DNA of 64,000 nt. Origin: an uncultured Sinobacteraceae bacterium. Lineage in GTDB: Bacteria; Pseudomonadota; Gammaproteobacteria; Nevskiales; Nevskiaceae. Each line of letters begins with the position of its first letter. Position 1 is the first letter of the stretch. The stretch covers positions 124,001-188,000 of the forward strand of contig CAIJRD010000013.1 of NCBI GenBank assembly GCA_903822975.1, read 5' to 3'. This document shows positions 24,405-32,297 of this stretch, in pieces. A program made the translations under genes and the position numbers. Under the pieces are notes generated by a model that was not told the origin of the DNA, made no database searches, and worked only from the letters and a program-made list of their open reading frames with translations.

Positions 24405-25466
24405 ATGCTGAAAATCCTGCCGTACCTGAAGCTCGCGGTTGAGCGCAATGCCTCCGATCTGTACTTCACCTCCGGTGCTGCACCGATGCTGCGGGTGGAG
24501 GGCGAGATGCTCGCCATCGGCAAGACGGTGCTGACCAGCGAGTTCATCCGCGAACTCGCCTACAGCATTCTGACGCCCGAGCAACAACAAACGCTGCAGC
24601 AGCACTGGGAATTGGACCTGGCTACCGAGGCCGGCGGTCTCGGCCGCTTTCGCGTCAACATCTTTACCCAGCGCGGCACGCTGGCGATGTGCCTGCGCTA
24701 CGTCAAGGCGGAAGTCCCGCGGCTGGAAGACCTGAAGATGCCGCCGGTGCTGGGCGATCTGGCCTTGCAGAAACGCGGGCTGATTTTGATGGTCGGTGCC
24801 ACCGGGTCGGGCAAGTCGACCACGCTCGCGGCGATGATGAATCATCGCAACGAGAACTCGGCCGGCCATCTGCTGACGATCGAAGATCCGATCGAATACG
24901 TGCACCCGAACAAGCGCTCGATCGTCAATCAGCGCGAAGTTGGCCAGGACACTGTCAGCTACGAGCGCGCGCTGCTGTCGGCGCTGCGCGAAGCCCCCGA
25001 CGTGATCCTGATCGGCGAGGTGCGCACGCGCGATACGATGGATGCCTGCCTGCAACTCGCCAACACCGGCCATCTGGCAATCTCGACGCTGCACGCCAAC
25101 AACGCCTACCAGGCGATGCAACGCATCACCAATCTCTATCCGGACGACGGCCGCGGCCAGCTTTACCTGGACCTGTCGCTGACCTTGCGCGCAATCGTGT
25201 CGCAGCGTCTGGTGCGCAGCAAAGATGGCCGGCGCGTCGCCGCCGTGGAGGTGATGATCAATACGCCGTACATCGCCGAGTTGATCAACAGCCGCCGCAT
25301 CGACGAAATGCGCGACGCGATGACGCAATCCTCCGATCGCGGCATGCAGACCTTCGACCAATCGCTTTACAAGCTTTACCAGGACGGCGTCATCGAACTG
25401 GAAGAGGCGCTGCACAACGCCGACTCCCGCGCCAACCTTGAGGCCAAGATCAACTTCGGCGGTTAA
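24405..25466 (+). CDS. Third PilT/PilU-family ATPase
   Basis: 353-aa PilT-family ATPase. It shares Walker A GATGSGKST, DVILIGEVRTRDTM and the nucleotide-binding ASD/HAN motifs with PilU, but lacks PilU's charged C-terminal extension and ends in KINFGG. The start lies 16 bp after the pilU stop, so it is co-transcribed with pilTU. It probably arose by duplication of pilU. Whether it is a functional motor, an accessory subunit of mixed hexamers or specialised for another pilus cannot be read here. Confidence 0.9.
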   Translation: MLKILPYLKLAVERNASDLYFTSGAAPMLRVEGEMLAIGKTVLTSEFIRELAYSILTPEQQQTLQQHWELDLATEAGGLGRFRVNIFTQRGTLAMCLRYVKAEVPRLEDLKMPPVLGDLALQKRGLILMVGATGSGKSTTLAAMMNHRNENSAGHLLTIEDPIEYVHPNKRSIVNQREVGQDTVSYERALLSALREAPDVILIGEVRTRDTMDACLQLANTGHLAISTLHANNAYQAMQRITNLYPDDGRGQLYLDLSLTLRAIVSQRLVRSKDGRRVAAVEVMINTPYIAELINSRRIDEMRDAMTQSSDRGMQTFDQSLYKLYQDGVIELEEALHNADSRANLEAKINFGG

Positions 25467-25622
25467 AGTCGTTGTGCCAGGCCGCCTGGCGCATCGGCTG
25501 GCCGGGCGCCACGGCGGCGTGGTGACGAGCGGCGTGGCGGGGCAGGCTGCGGCGTGGTGCCTAGCGGAGGCACGCGGGCCGCTGGCCCGCAAGCCCAAGG
25601 CCGTCTCGCCGGGCATCGTGCC

Positions 25623-25651
25623 TTGCGCCGGATGCGCCAGACCACTACAAT
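25623..25651 (+). promoter_or_regulatory. Sigma-70 type promoter for rplM-rpsI
   Basis: TTGCGC (25623-25628) and TACAAT (25646-25651) are separated by exactly 17 bp, ~100 bp before the rplM start. This is close to consensus for a ribosomal-protein operon. The rest of the 284-bp gap (25467-25750) is GC-rich and shows nothing else. Confidence 0.7.
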
Positions 25652-25750
25652 TCGCGTCCTTTCGAGGTTGCCCGGTCGTGTCTGTGTGGGCAACTGAACA
25701 ACAACCAGCCCAGATGTCGATGTAATTAAGGGCCTTTTTAGAGCAGGACC

Positions 25751-26179
25751 ATGAAGACGTATTTCGCAACCAACGAGAACGCCAGGCGTGAATGGCTGGT
25801 GATCGATGCCGAGGGCCAGACGCTGGGCCGCCTCGCATCGGAAGTCGCCCGCCGTCTGCGCGGCAAGCATAAGCCCGAGTTCACTCCGCATATCGATACT
25901 GGCGACTACGTCGTCATCATCAATGCCGAGAAGATCCACGCGACCGGCAACAAATTCCAGGACAAGATGTATTGGCGCCATACGGAATATCCGGGCGGCA
26001 TCAAGTCCACCAGCCTGCAGAAGATGATCAACGAACATCCCGAGCGCGTGCTCGAGAAGGCGATCAAGGGCATGCTGCCCAAGGGCCCGCTGGGCTATGC
26101 CCAGTTCCGTAAACTCAAGGTCTATGCCGGTAGCGAACATCCGCACACCGCGCAGCAGCCCAAGACCTTCACCCTCTAA
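25751..26179 (+). CDS. rplM: 50S ribosomal protein L13
   Basis: 142-aa ribosomal protein L13, recognised end to end ([30 protein letters not shown] at the N-terminus; [14 protein letters not shown] near the C-terminus). rpsI follows after 9 bp in the universal rplM-rpsI order. Confidence 0.98.
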   Translation: MKTYFATNENARREWLVIDAEGQTLGRLASEVARRLRGKHKPEFTPHIDTGDYVVIINAEKIHATGNKFQDKMYWRHTEYPGGIKSTSLQKMINEHPERVLEKAIKGMLPKGPLGYAQFRKLKVYAGSEHPHTAQQPKTFTL

Positions 26180-26188
26180 GGTTCCGAC

Positions 26189-26596
26189 ATGGCCACGCTC
26201 AAGCAACCCGCCAATCAGCAGTACGGCACCGGCCGCCGCAAGTCGGCAGCCGCCCGCGTCTTCCTGCGCCCCGGCAAGGGCGAGATTACGATCAACAGCA
26301 AGACGGTCGAGCAGTATTTCGGTCGCGAAACCTCGCGCATGCTGGTGCGCCAGCCGCTCGAAATCGCCGACGCACTGACGCGCTTCAACATCATCATCAC
26401 CGTCGCCGGTGGTGGCCCCAGCGGTCAGGCCGGCGCGATCCGTCACGGCATCACCCGCGCGCTGATCAAGTACGACGAAGCGCTGCGTCCGCCGCTGCGT
26501 GCCGCCGGTCTGGTCACGCGCGATGCGCGTGAAGTCGAACGTAAGAAGGTCGGTCTGCACAAGGCCCGCCGCGCACCGCAGTACTCGAAGCGCTAA
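26189..26596 (+). CDS. rpsI: 30S ribosomal protein S9
   Basis: 135-aa S9 with the typical [15 protein letters not shown] near the N-terminus and the C-terminal [17 protein letters not shown], whose last residues reach the ribosomal P site. Second gene of the rplM-rpsI operon. Confidence 0.98.
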   Translation: MATLKQPANQQYGTGRRKSAAARVFLRPGKGEITINSKTVEQYFGRETSRMLVRQPLEIADALTRFNIIITVAGGGPSGQAGAIRHGITRALIKYDEALRPPLRAAGLVTRDAREVERKKVGLHKARRAPQYSKR

Positions 26597-26668
26597 TCGC
26601 TGCCTGGCGGCGGGTTTCCACCCGCCGCTGTTCACCGAGGTCTATGCTTCGTTACGATGCACCCGTTT

Positions 26669-26742
26669 TGGGGGATCGTCTAATGGCAGGACAACAGATT
26701 CTGACTCTGTTTATCTAGGTTCGAGTCCTAGTCCCCCAGCCA
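26669..26742 (+). tRNA. tRNA-Gln (anticodon CTG)
   Basis: Full cloverleaf: acceptor stem TGGGGGA (26669-26675) pairs with TCCCCCA (26732-26738), discriminator G, and CCA is encoded in the DNA (26740-26742). The anticodon stem ACAGA/TCTGT encloses TTCTGAC, giving anticodon CTG, and the T arm carries GGTTCGAGTCC. It closely resembles bacterial tRNA-Gln. Confidence 0.95.
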
Positions 26743-26750
26743 GCAAAATC

Positions 26751-26778
26751 AAGGCCTGCAGCGATGCAGGCCTTTTTT
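26751..26778 (+). terminator. Rho-independent terminator after tRNA-Gln
   Basis: Perfect 10-bp stem AAGGCCTGCA (26751-26760) / TGCAGGCCTT (26765-26774) with a GCGA tetraloop and a T-run. Confidence 0.93.
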
Positions 26779-26958
26779 GTTGGGCGTGCGCTGAAGCGCG
26801 TTGTCGAATGTTTCCACGAAGTATTCGCTGCTCATCGATTCCGAGCGGGCGTGCGCGGTGCAGAGAATCGCCTAGGGCGCGATTCGTTCGAAGCACGCGA
26901 TGTAGCGATCGATAGTGGAGATTCAACCGCGTGCCGGCGCGGCCCGCGCGATTCGTGC

Positions 26959-28701
26959 TCAAGTTGGCGGAGCGATGCCCGCCTTACGGCAGAACGCGGC
27001 GAAGCGTGGATCGCTGCGATAGTCGTTGAGGAAGGGGGCCCATAGCAGGCCGTTGATACCGGGGTCGCGGACGGCATAGGCGCGATCCAGCCAATCGAAC
27101 ATCTTGTCGGCGTCTTTGCGCACTGCGTAGATCGACGCGATCTGGAAGGGTCCGACAATCGAATACTTTTCGATCATCGCGGCCAGTGCGGCATCCGCAC
27201 GCTGAGGATTGCCCTGGACTTGCGCGGCGATGGTGACGGCGTGCTGGTGCCAGAACGGATCGGGTTCGGCCTCGGCGTCGGCGACTGCAGCCTCGATGCG
27301 CCCTTGTGCGATCTCGACTACCGACAGCAGCGCATGGTTTTGCGAGCCACGCGGCTGCAGTTCTATTGCGCGTCGCAATGACGTCTCGGCATCGCTCCAG
27401 CGATGCAGCGCAATCTGGAATTCGGCGAGCAGGAAATTGGCGCGTGCGCCGAGCGGGTCGAGCTGCAGCGAGGCTTGTACCAGGTCAATCGCGTCTTCGA
27501 TGTGGTTTCGATCCGCGAGCAGCACCGCGAGCGCGTTCTTCGGCGCCGAGGCTTGCGGCGCCAGCGCGATCGCCCGCCGGAATTCGGCTTCCGCTGCCGT
27601 CAGATCGAAGTCGCCGCTGAGCTGCACGTAGCCGAGTGCGATATGTGCCTCGGCCAGGTCCGGATCGAGCGCGAGCGCAGCACGTGCTTCGCTGCGGGCT
27701 TTGGCGAAGGCGGCTGCGGCTTCGTCTCCGCCGAGATCCTGCCTGGCGAGTTGTTCCCAAGTGAGCGCCAGTCGTGCATGCGCCAGCGCATAGTTCGGAT
27801 CGAGCTGCAGGGCTTCGTCGTAGTACGAGATGGCGCGGCGCAATTGCGCTTCGCCGCTGCGCTCGAAGTAGAAACTGCCTTGCAAAAGCGCGTTGTAGGC
27901 GTCGAGATTCTGGTTCGACGGCTCTGCTGCGGACTTGGCGTTGGGGCCGAGCAGCGTGAGCTTCAGTGTTGCGGCAACGTCCTGCGCGATCTCGCTTTGC
28001 AGTTCGAAGATGTCTTTGAGTTCGCGGTCGTAGATGTGCGACCACAGCTGCGTGCCGTCGACGGCGCTGATCAGTTCGGCGACGATGCGCACGCGATTGG
28101 CATCGCGCCGCACGCTGCCCTCGAGCAAGGTGCCGACTTTCAGTTTGGCGCCGATACTGACGGGATCTTCGTGACTGTCCTTGAATTGGAATGAAGACGC
28201 TCGCCCGATCACGCGCAGGGGATGCAGTTGTCCCAGCGCGTTGATCAGCTCTTCGCTGAGTCCGTCTGAGAAATAATCATTGGCGCTATCGCCGCTTTCG
28301 TTGACTAACGGCAGCACCGCAATCGAGCGCTCAGAAACCTGCGATGACGCCGCTCCAAACAGCCAGACTCTGGCGATCAGTACCAACAGCGCGAGTGCCA
28401 ACACCGCAATGATCCATCGATCGAAACTTCGGCCGGCGCGCAGCGCACTCGGTGCGCTGTGGTCGACGTCGCGGTCGCGCTTGATGCCGTCAGGTGTCAG
28501 TTCGTAAAACCAAGCCAGCGAGACGGCGAGCGGAAAGCCGCACAGCACGACCAGCACCACGCCACGCACCGCGCCGTTGGAGATGTTGAAAAAAGGAAAT
28601 ACTTGTGTGGCGATCTGCACCAGCAGCCAGCCGGCACCGGCGTAGAACGCAGCTACGCGCAACACATTTCGACGCTTCAGTTCCCCGATGAAGCCTTGCA
28701 T
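26959..28701 (-). CDS. Membrane-anchored TPR protein with FlgO/TolB-like domain
   Basis: 580-aa protein. Two N-terminal membrane segments (about residues 15-65) and a third at ~92-115 anchor it. A domain with SIAVLPLVNESGDSANDYFSDGLSEELINAL and GTLLEGSVRR then follows, typical of FlgO/TolB-like regions in proteins often annotated as adenylate-cyclase-related. From residue ~265 there are TPR repeats. No cyclase catalytic domain or DNA-binding domain is visible. Such proteins are abundant in Xanthomonadales and relatives and have no firm function. It stands alone. Confidence 0.8.
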   Translation of the reverse strand: MQGFIGELKRRNVLRVAAFYAGAGWLLVQIATQVFPFFNISNGAVRGVVLVVLCGFPLAVSLAWFYELTPDGIKRDRDVDHSAPSALRAGRSFDRWIIAVLALALLVLIARVWLFGAASSQVSERSIAVLPLVNESGDSANDYFSDGLSEELINALGQLHPLRVIGRASSFQFKDSHEDPVSIGAKLKVGTLLEGSVRRDANRVRIVAELISAVDGTQLWSHIYDRELKDIFELQSEIAQDVAATLKLTLLGPNAKSAAEPSNQNLDAYNALLQGSFYFERSGEAQLRRAISYYDEALQLDPNYALAHARLALTWEQLARQDLGGDEAAAAFAKARSEARAALALDPDLAEAHIALGYVQLSGDFDLTAAEAEFRRAIALAPQASAPKNALAVLLADRNHIEDAIDLVQASLQLDPLGARANFLLAEFQIALHRWSDAETSLRRAIELQPRGSQNHALLSVVEIAQGRIEAAVADAEAEPDPFWHQHAVTIAAQVQGNPQRADAALAAMIEKYSIVGPFQIASIYAVRKDADKMFDWLDRAYAVRDPGINGLLWAPFLNDYRSDPRFAAFCRKAGIAPPT

Positions 28702-28950
28702 CCTCGACGCCTCGCGCTGCCGTGACGCTATCTTAACCTCGACGATACTGCCGCTCGCGGCAATCCTCGGAACTTCGGCCTGCTTGAAAGTTCGAGGCGT
28801 GCATCGGCTGTCGAAAACAAGGTTCGACTCACCGCAGCACCGCTTCGGTGGAGAACCGACTGGTCATCGCAATTGGGATCATCGCAGTTGAATGTATCCG
28901 AGGCTTGCAAAGCAGACGCAGCATCCGACGCGCGCCGCGTGCGTAACAAC

Positions 28951-29022
28951 CGCAGCCTGCGAAGTAAGCGCAGCTTGCGAAGTAAGCGCAGCTTGCGAAG
29001 TAAGCGTCGACTGCGAAGCAAC
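28951..29022. repeat. 18-bp tandem repeat
   Basis: Four units: CGCAGCCTGCGAAGTAAG (28951), two identical copies CGCAGCTTGCGAAGTAAG (28969, 28987) and a diverged copy at 29005-29022. It lies in the large gap between the TPR gene and the small gene at 29518; 28702-28950 shows nothing else. Confidence 0.85.
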
Positions 29023-29144
29023 GGCAGGCTGCAGCACATGGGTCTTGTTGCGAGTTGCGAGCGGTCGACGATGTCCGCATCTGATTGCGCAGTAACGGTC
29101 TGGGCGTCACGCATCGAGACGCTCGAACGCGCGCGACGTTGCGC

Positions 29145-29178
29145 AAAAAAAAGCGCCAACGCAGGGCAGCGTTGACGC
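29145..29178 (-). terminator. Rho-independent terminator (minus strand)
   Basis: On the minus strand, stem GCGTCAACGC / GCGTTGGCGC (29169-29178 with 29153-29162, one G-U pair) and a 6-nt loop, followed by eight Ts (29145-29152). A TAA lies 13 nt before it. Confidence 0.85.
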
Positions 29179-29190
29179 CGTTGGATTCGC

Positions 29191-29446
29191 TTACGCCGGG
29201 AAACGCAGCGAGATCCGATCCAGGACAATCGGGGAGTGCGATGCCCTGGTAATAGTCAGGCACTTGTCGGTCGAGAAAGTTCCACAGGCTTGGACGCCCA
29301 TGGCGATCGGCGGCCACTTCTAAAAGCTCGTGAGCAAATTCGACGACGGCCAGCGATTTCCTTATGCCCGCCCAATGGGTCCGCAGTGACTTGCACAGTT
29401 GGCGAACCGGGGCAGGGTTCCATTTCAGCACACGAGTGTTCGCCAT
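29191..29446 (-). pseudogene. Possible frameshifted small gene
   Basis: From ATG 29446 the minus strand reads a protein-like stretch (MANTRVLKWNPAPVRQLCK..., later AADRHGRPSLWNFLD and QVPDYYQG). That frame runs straight through a strong terminator (29145-29178) and an 18-bp repeat array, which a real gene would not. A different frame ends with LDRISLRFPA and a TAA at 29191-29193, exactly where the terminator implies a stop. One frameshift between about 29193 and 29255 would join them. I do not recognise the family. It may be a decayed gene, or the reading frame may be chance. Confidence 0.3.
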
Positions 29447-29517
29447 AGGTCCGGCTGATTGCTGCCGTTCAAAACCTGAACCGTGGATCAGCAAAATGCC
29501 GGAACTATGATCGGCAC

Positions 29518-29712
29518 ATGGTTACCGAAGAACAACTGGAAGTCCTCGCCGAAATTCTCGACAACATCGAGGCGGTCGACAAAGTTGCGTTGACGCTCGA
29601 TGAGTCTCGGCAATCGGTTCGCGTTGAAATTCGCGACATCGACTATCCGTGGTTCCTGCGCTTGACGAATCTGATCAAGAGCCACGCCTCTATGCACGAG
29701 CGCTCACGCTAA
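29518..29712 (+). CDS. Small hypothetical protein
   Basis: 64-aa acidic-then-basic soluble protein with a mixed amphipathic composition (EEQLEVLAEILDNIEAVDKVALTLDE then RDIDYPWFLRLTNLIKSH). Composition looks like a folded protein rather than a shadow frame, but no family is recognised and no strong Shine-Dalgarno is present. Confidence 0.45.
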   Translation: MVTEEQLEVLAEILDNIEAVDKVALTLDESRQSVRVEIRDIDYPWFLRLTNLIKSHASMHERSR

Positions 29713-29823
29713 GCCCGACGGCTGAGCTGCGCATTTGCGCCTAGATCGCCTCCAGGGCTTGGGTAAGCGGCGCCGGACGCCAGACGACTCCGACGCCGCT
29801 TTCGTTCACTGCGAGGGTCCGCT

Positions 29824-30135
29824 TCAGCGCGACCAGTGGCCGGGGACGAAGCGCCAATTGGGTCCGTGCTGTACCCAATGTTCCGGTATCCAACGGTGGC
29901 CCGGTCGCTCATCGATGTAGCGCCCGGGCACCCAGACGTGCTGTCCGCCGTCCCATTGCCAGTAGCCCGGCACCCACACGACATGCGGACGCGGCGGTGG
30001 CGGCGGCGGCGCTTCGTAACGCGGTGGCGGCGGCTGCACGCCGATTTCAATTCCGACGAAGGCCTGCGACGCGGTTGGAAGCAAGACAGCGGATGTCGTC
30101 GCCAGCAGAGCAAACGCGACTAAACGGAGTTTCAT
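29824..30135 (-). CDS. YXWGXW-repeat exported protein
   Basis: 103-aa exported protein: signal peptide to about SQAF, a proline-rich stretch (PPPPRYEAPPPPPPRP), then three WVPGYW/WVPGRYIDERPGHRWIPEHW-type units of the YXWGXW repeat family. These proteins occur in many proteobacteria, usually at the cell surface, without a known role. A small lipoprotein gene follows upstream on the same strand (start 30372). Confidence 0.85.
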   Translation of the reverse strand: MKLRLVAFALLATTSAVLLPTASQAFVGIEIGVQPPPPRYEAPPPPPPRPHVVWVPGYWQWDGGQHVWVPGRYIDERPGHRWIPEHWVQHGPNWRFVPGHWSR

Positions 30136-30237
30136 CTGATAGTTCCTTCTGTGAGTGGGACGCTACTCCTGGATATCCCGAAAGACCGGGCGTTCCGCAG
30201 CATCGAAAACTGCGGGTCACCCGCCGCCACTTTCCGA

Positions 30238-30372
30238 TCAGCCTGGCTGCGGCGCCTCATAGCGCCAGCCATGATGGCCGCCGACCGGCACGATGATGCA
30301 GCCGGCGAGGTTGCCGAGCAGTAGTGCGCAAAGGATCCATTTCAGTGCCGGGGTTCGCGTAAGGCGCTTCAT
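30238..30372 (-). CDS. Small lipoprotein
   Basis: 44-aa peptide (start ATG 30372; a longer frame begins at 30450 but lacks a signal peptide). It has a basic N-terminus, a hydrophobic core and the lipobox LAGC, then CIIVPVGGHHGWRYEAPQPG. It lies upstream of the YXWGXW gene on the same strand, so the two may be co-transcribed; both end in short aromatic/glycine-rich segments. Confidence 0.55.
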   Translation of the reverse strand: MKRLTRTPALKWILCALLLGNLAGCIIVPVGGHHGWRYEAPQPG

Positions 30373-30681
30373 GGTGTGTCTTTCCGTGATCCTGCCGAAG
30401 AGCAGTGCGATCACCTTGTGCCGCGAGCGCTGAAGCGTGGCTGAATGCAACGCTTCTTTACGCGATGGCCGCGGATGCTAGTGTTTACAAGCATTCGGCG
30501 GCATATTCCGGCATTCGTGTGGCGAATGTTGTCGTTGAGCCCCACCGTTCACGGAACTTGATCACGTCTGGCAGCGCGCCGTCGGCGGTTGTTGGTGGAA
30601 TAAAACGGCGTTTCAGATCCGTGCATTTTGGCGGCCTAAAACGCGGGGCGCGTACATGAGAGAGATTCGGGCGCAGCAACA

Positions 30682-30709
30682 CCGGGAAGCAGCGCTGGCT
30701 GCTTCCCGG
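30682..30709. repeat. Perfect hairpin without T-tract
   Basis: Inverted repeat CCGGGAAGCAGC (30682-30693) / GCTGCTTCCCGG (30698-30709) with a 4-nt loop, in the gap 30373-30829. No T-run on either side. It could be an RNA element or a weak bidirectional terminator. I see nothing else in this gap. Confidence 0.6.
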
Positions 30710-30829
30710 TTCGAAGAATAAGAGAGGTGCGGTGGGCGCACCGAAAAAGTTTTGCGGCTTTTGGCGTCGGCTGCGCGAGGCCGTAATCACTCGCAGCCTG
30801 GTTGCGTCGGTCGCTGTGGCGACCGGCAC

Positions 30830-31498
30830 TTATCGCGGTATGCGGAGCAATCCCGCAAAAATTCCGGCGATCCGGAACGGTGCTTGTTCCTGACTCGCTG
30901 GATCGAAACTCGTCAGATCGACTTCGATCGGTTCATACCCCGGTGTCGAATTTTCCGACCGCAGCGTGACCTTGCTGCCGCGGCGCAGATAACGCTTCAG
31001 CGTGATCTGCTCCTCGCCGGTTTTCGGATGCGGCAGCACGGCGGCGATGATCTGCCCGTTGTCTGCATCCGCCTGTTCGTGGATCGCGACGATGTCGCCA
31101 TCGCAGATGTCGGCCTCCTTCATCGAATGGCCGGACACGCGATGCAGAAAATCGGCGCGCGGGTGAAACAGGTTCGGGTCCAGGTTGAACCAGGTGTCGA
31201 TGTTCTCCGGCGCCGTAATGGGCGTACCGGCAGCGATCTGGCCCACCAATGGTAACTGGAACTGATGGGTCAGCGGCGTATCGCTATCGACCAGTAGTCG
31301 GATATTGCGGCGGCTGCCCTCCACCAGTTGGATCACGCCCTTGCGCTCCAGCGCCAGCAGGTGATTCTTCGCGGCGGTCACCGAATTGAAGCCAAATGCC
31401 TCCGCAATCTCGTCGCGGCTCGGCGGAAAGCCGTTCTCACGGACCGATTGGCGGATGAAGTCGAGAATTTCGGTTTGGCGATCGGTCAGTTCGGACAT
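30830..31498 (-). CDS. lexA: LexA repressor
   Basis: 222-aa SOS repressor. Winged HTH in the first ~70 residues (SRDEIAEAFGFNSVTAAKNHLLALERKG), autocleavage site A90-G91 in QIAAG, catalytic S125 (GHSMKEAD) and K168 (ITLKRYL). It is divergent from a small membrane-protein gene, and a perfect palindrome (31539-31556) sits 41 bp before its start. The HTH differs enough from the E. coli protein that a non-enterobacterial operator is expected. RecA-stimulated cleavage would derepress itself and the divergent gene. Confidence 0.93.
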   Translation of the reverse strand: MSELTDRQTEILDFIRQSVRENGFPPSRDEIAEAFGFNSVTAAKNHLLALERKGVIQLVEGSRRNIRLLVDSDTPLTHQFQLPLVGQIAAGTPITAPENIDTWFNLDPNLFHPRADFLHRVSGHSMKEADICDGDIVAIHEQADADNGQIIAAVLPHPKTGEEQITLKRYLRRGSKVTLRSENSTPGYEPIEVDLTSFDPASQEQAPFRIAGIFAGLLRIPR

Positions 31499-31538
31499 TC
31501 GGGCTTGCAAACCATGGGGCGAGGGGAGTAGTGTCTAA

Positions 31539-31556
31539 TACAACACTGATGTTGTA
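31539..31556. promoter_or_regulatory. Candidate LexA operator
   Basis: Perfect palindrome TACAACA-CTGA-TGTTGTA (7-bp arms, 4-bp spacer) in the lexA/31568 divergent gap, 12 bp before the small membrane-protein gene. It does not match the Escherichia/Pseudomonas CTGT-N8-ACAG operator. Confidence 0.7.
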
Positions 31557-31567
31557 AAGGACACGCC

Positions 31568-31825
31568 ATGCGCTACTTCCAATTGAGAGCTCCCGTCACT
31601 TTACCGCTCGATTTCGAGCCGCGTCGCAGCCGTACGCGTCGCCGGCCGGCGTCTGCGGTGCGTCGCGCTGCCGCCGTGCGCAATCGCGGCCATCTGGCGC
31701 GGACCGGCATCACCGAGGAGCAGCTCGGCGCCTGGGCCGTGCAGGGCGGCATCGTGCTGACCATGCTCGGAATGCTCGCATTCTTCCACGCACCCTTGAT
31801 GGCGGCGCTGAGCGCCTGGTTCTGA
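31568..31825 (+). CDS. Small membrane protein divergent from lexA
   Basis: 85-aa protein: a very basic N-terminal half (RRSRTRRRPASAVRRAAAVRNRG) and one hydrophobic segment at residues ~58-80 ending in SAWF, so probably a single-pass inner-membrane protein with a cytoplasmic basic tail. A ribosome-binding AAAGGA lies before the ATG. The putative LexA operator is 12 bp upstream, so it would be DNA-damage inducible. Position recalls lexA-sulA in Pseudomonas, but it has no SulA similarity. Confidence 0.6.
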   Translation: MRYFQLRAPVTLPLDFEPRRSRTRRRPASAVRRAAAVRNRGHLARTGITEEQLGAWAVQGGIVLTMLGMLAFFHAPLMAALSAWF

Positions 31826-31881
31826 GGCGGCGCAGGCGCGCTTCGGCGGACATCGCCGGCGGTGCGCGCCGGGTGCGGGCT

Positions 31882-31926
31882 GATCGAGCGGCCGATTGAG
31901 CGGTTGATTGAGCGGTTGATTGAGCG
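31882..31926. repeat. 12-bp tandem repeat
   Basis: Four units of GATTGAGCGGTT (first diverged, last cut short). Confidence 0.8.
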
Positions 31927-31976
31927 TGCGGAATCCAAGGCACGCGAATGATCGACGGTTTGGCGTCGATCAATCT

Positions 31977-32036
31977 CGGTCGACACCCAGCTCGCTCGGT
32001 CGACACCCAGCTCGCTCGGTCGATACCCAGCTCGCG
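31977..32036. repeat. 20-bp tandem repeat
   Basis: Three copies of CGGTCGACACCCAGCTCGCT, the third with two changes. With the 12-bp repeat it occupies most of the gap 31826-32297; the remainder shows nothing recognisable. Confidence 0.85.
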
Positions 32037-32297
32037 ATTGCGTCGACTGCCGATCACCGAACGCATCCGGCGAGCTCGTAGCGCTGGCAGCGCGTTGTTG
32101 GCTTAGCGCTCAGCGCAGCGAATGTATGTGTCGCGAGGCATTCCAGACATTAACGCCGCTGATACGGAATCTTTTGCGCGCGCCTGCGTCCTAACCGCAC
32201 GACCCGCCGAATAGGCGTGGGTCAATCCTTTACTGGCACCAGCGTAAGGCGCACCTCGCGTCGCGCTGTTGCTCGCGGATCGGGGAACGCAGCAGCG

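Noticed and set aside
28951..29022. CRISPR array
   Set aside because: 18-bp direct repeats with no spacers: a simple tandem repeat.
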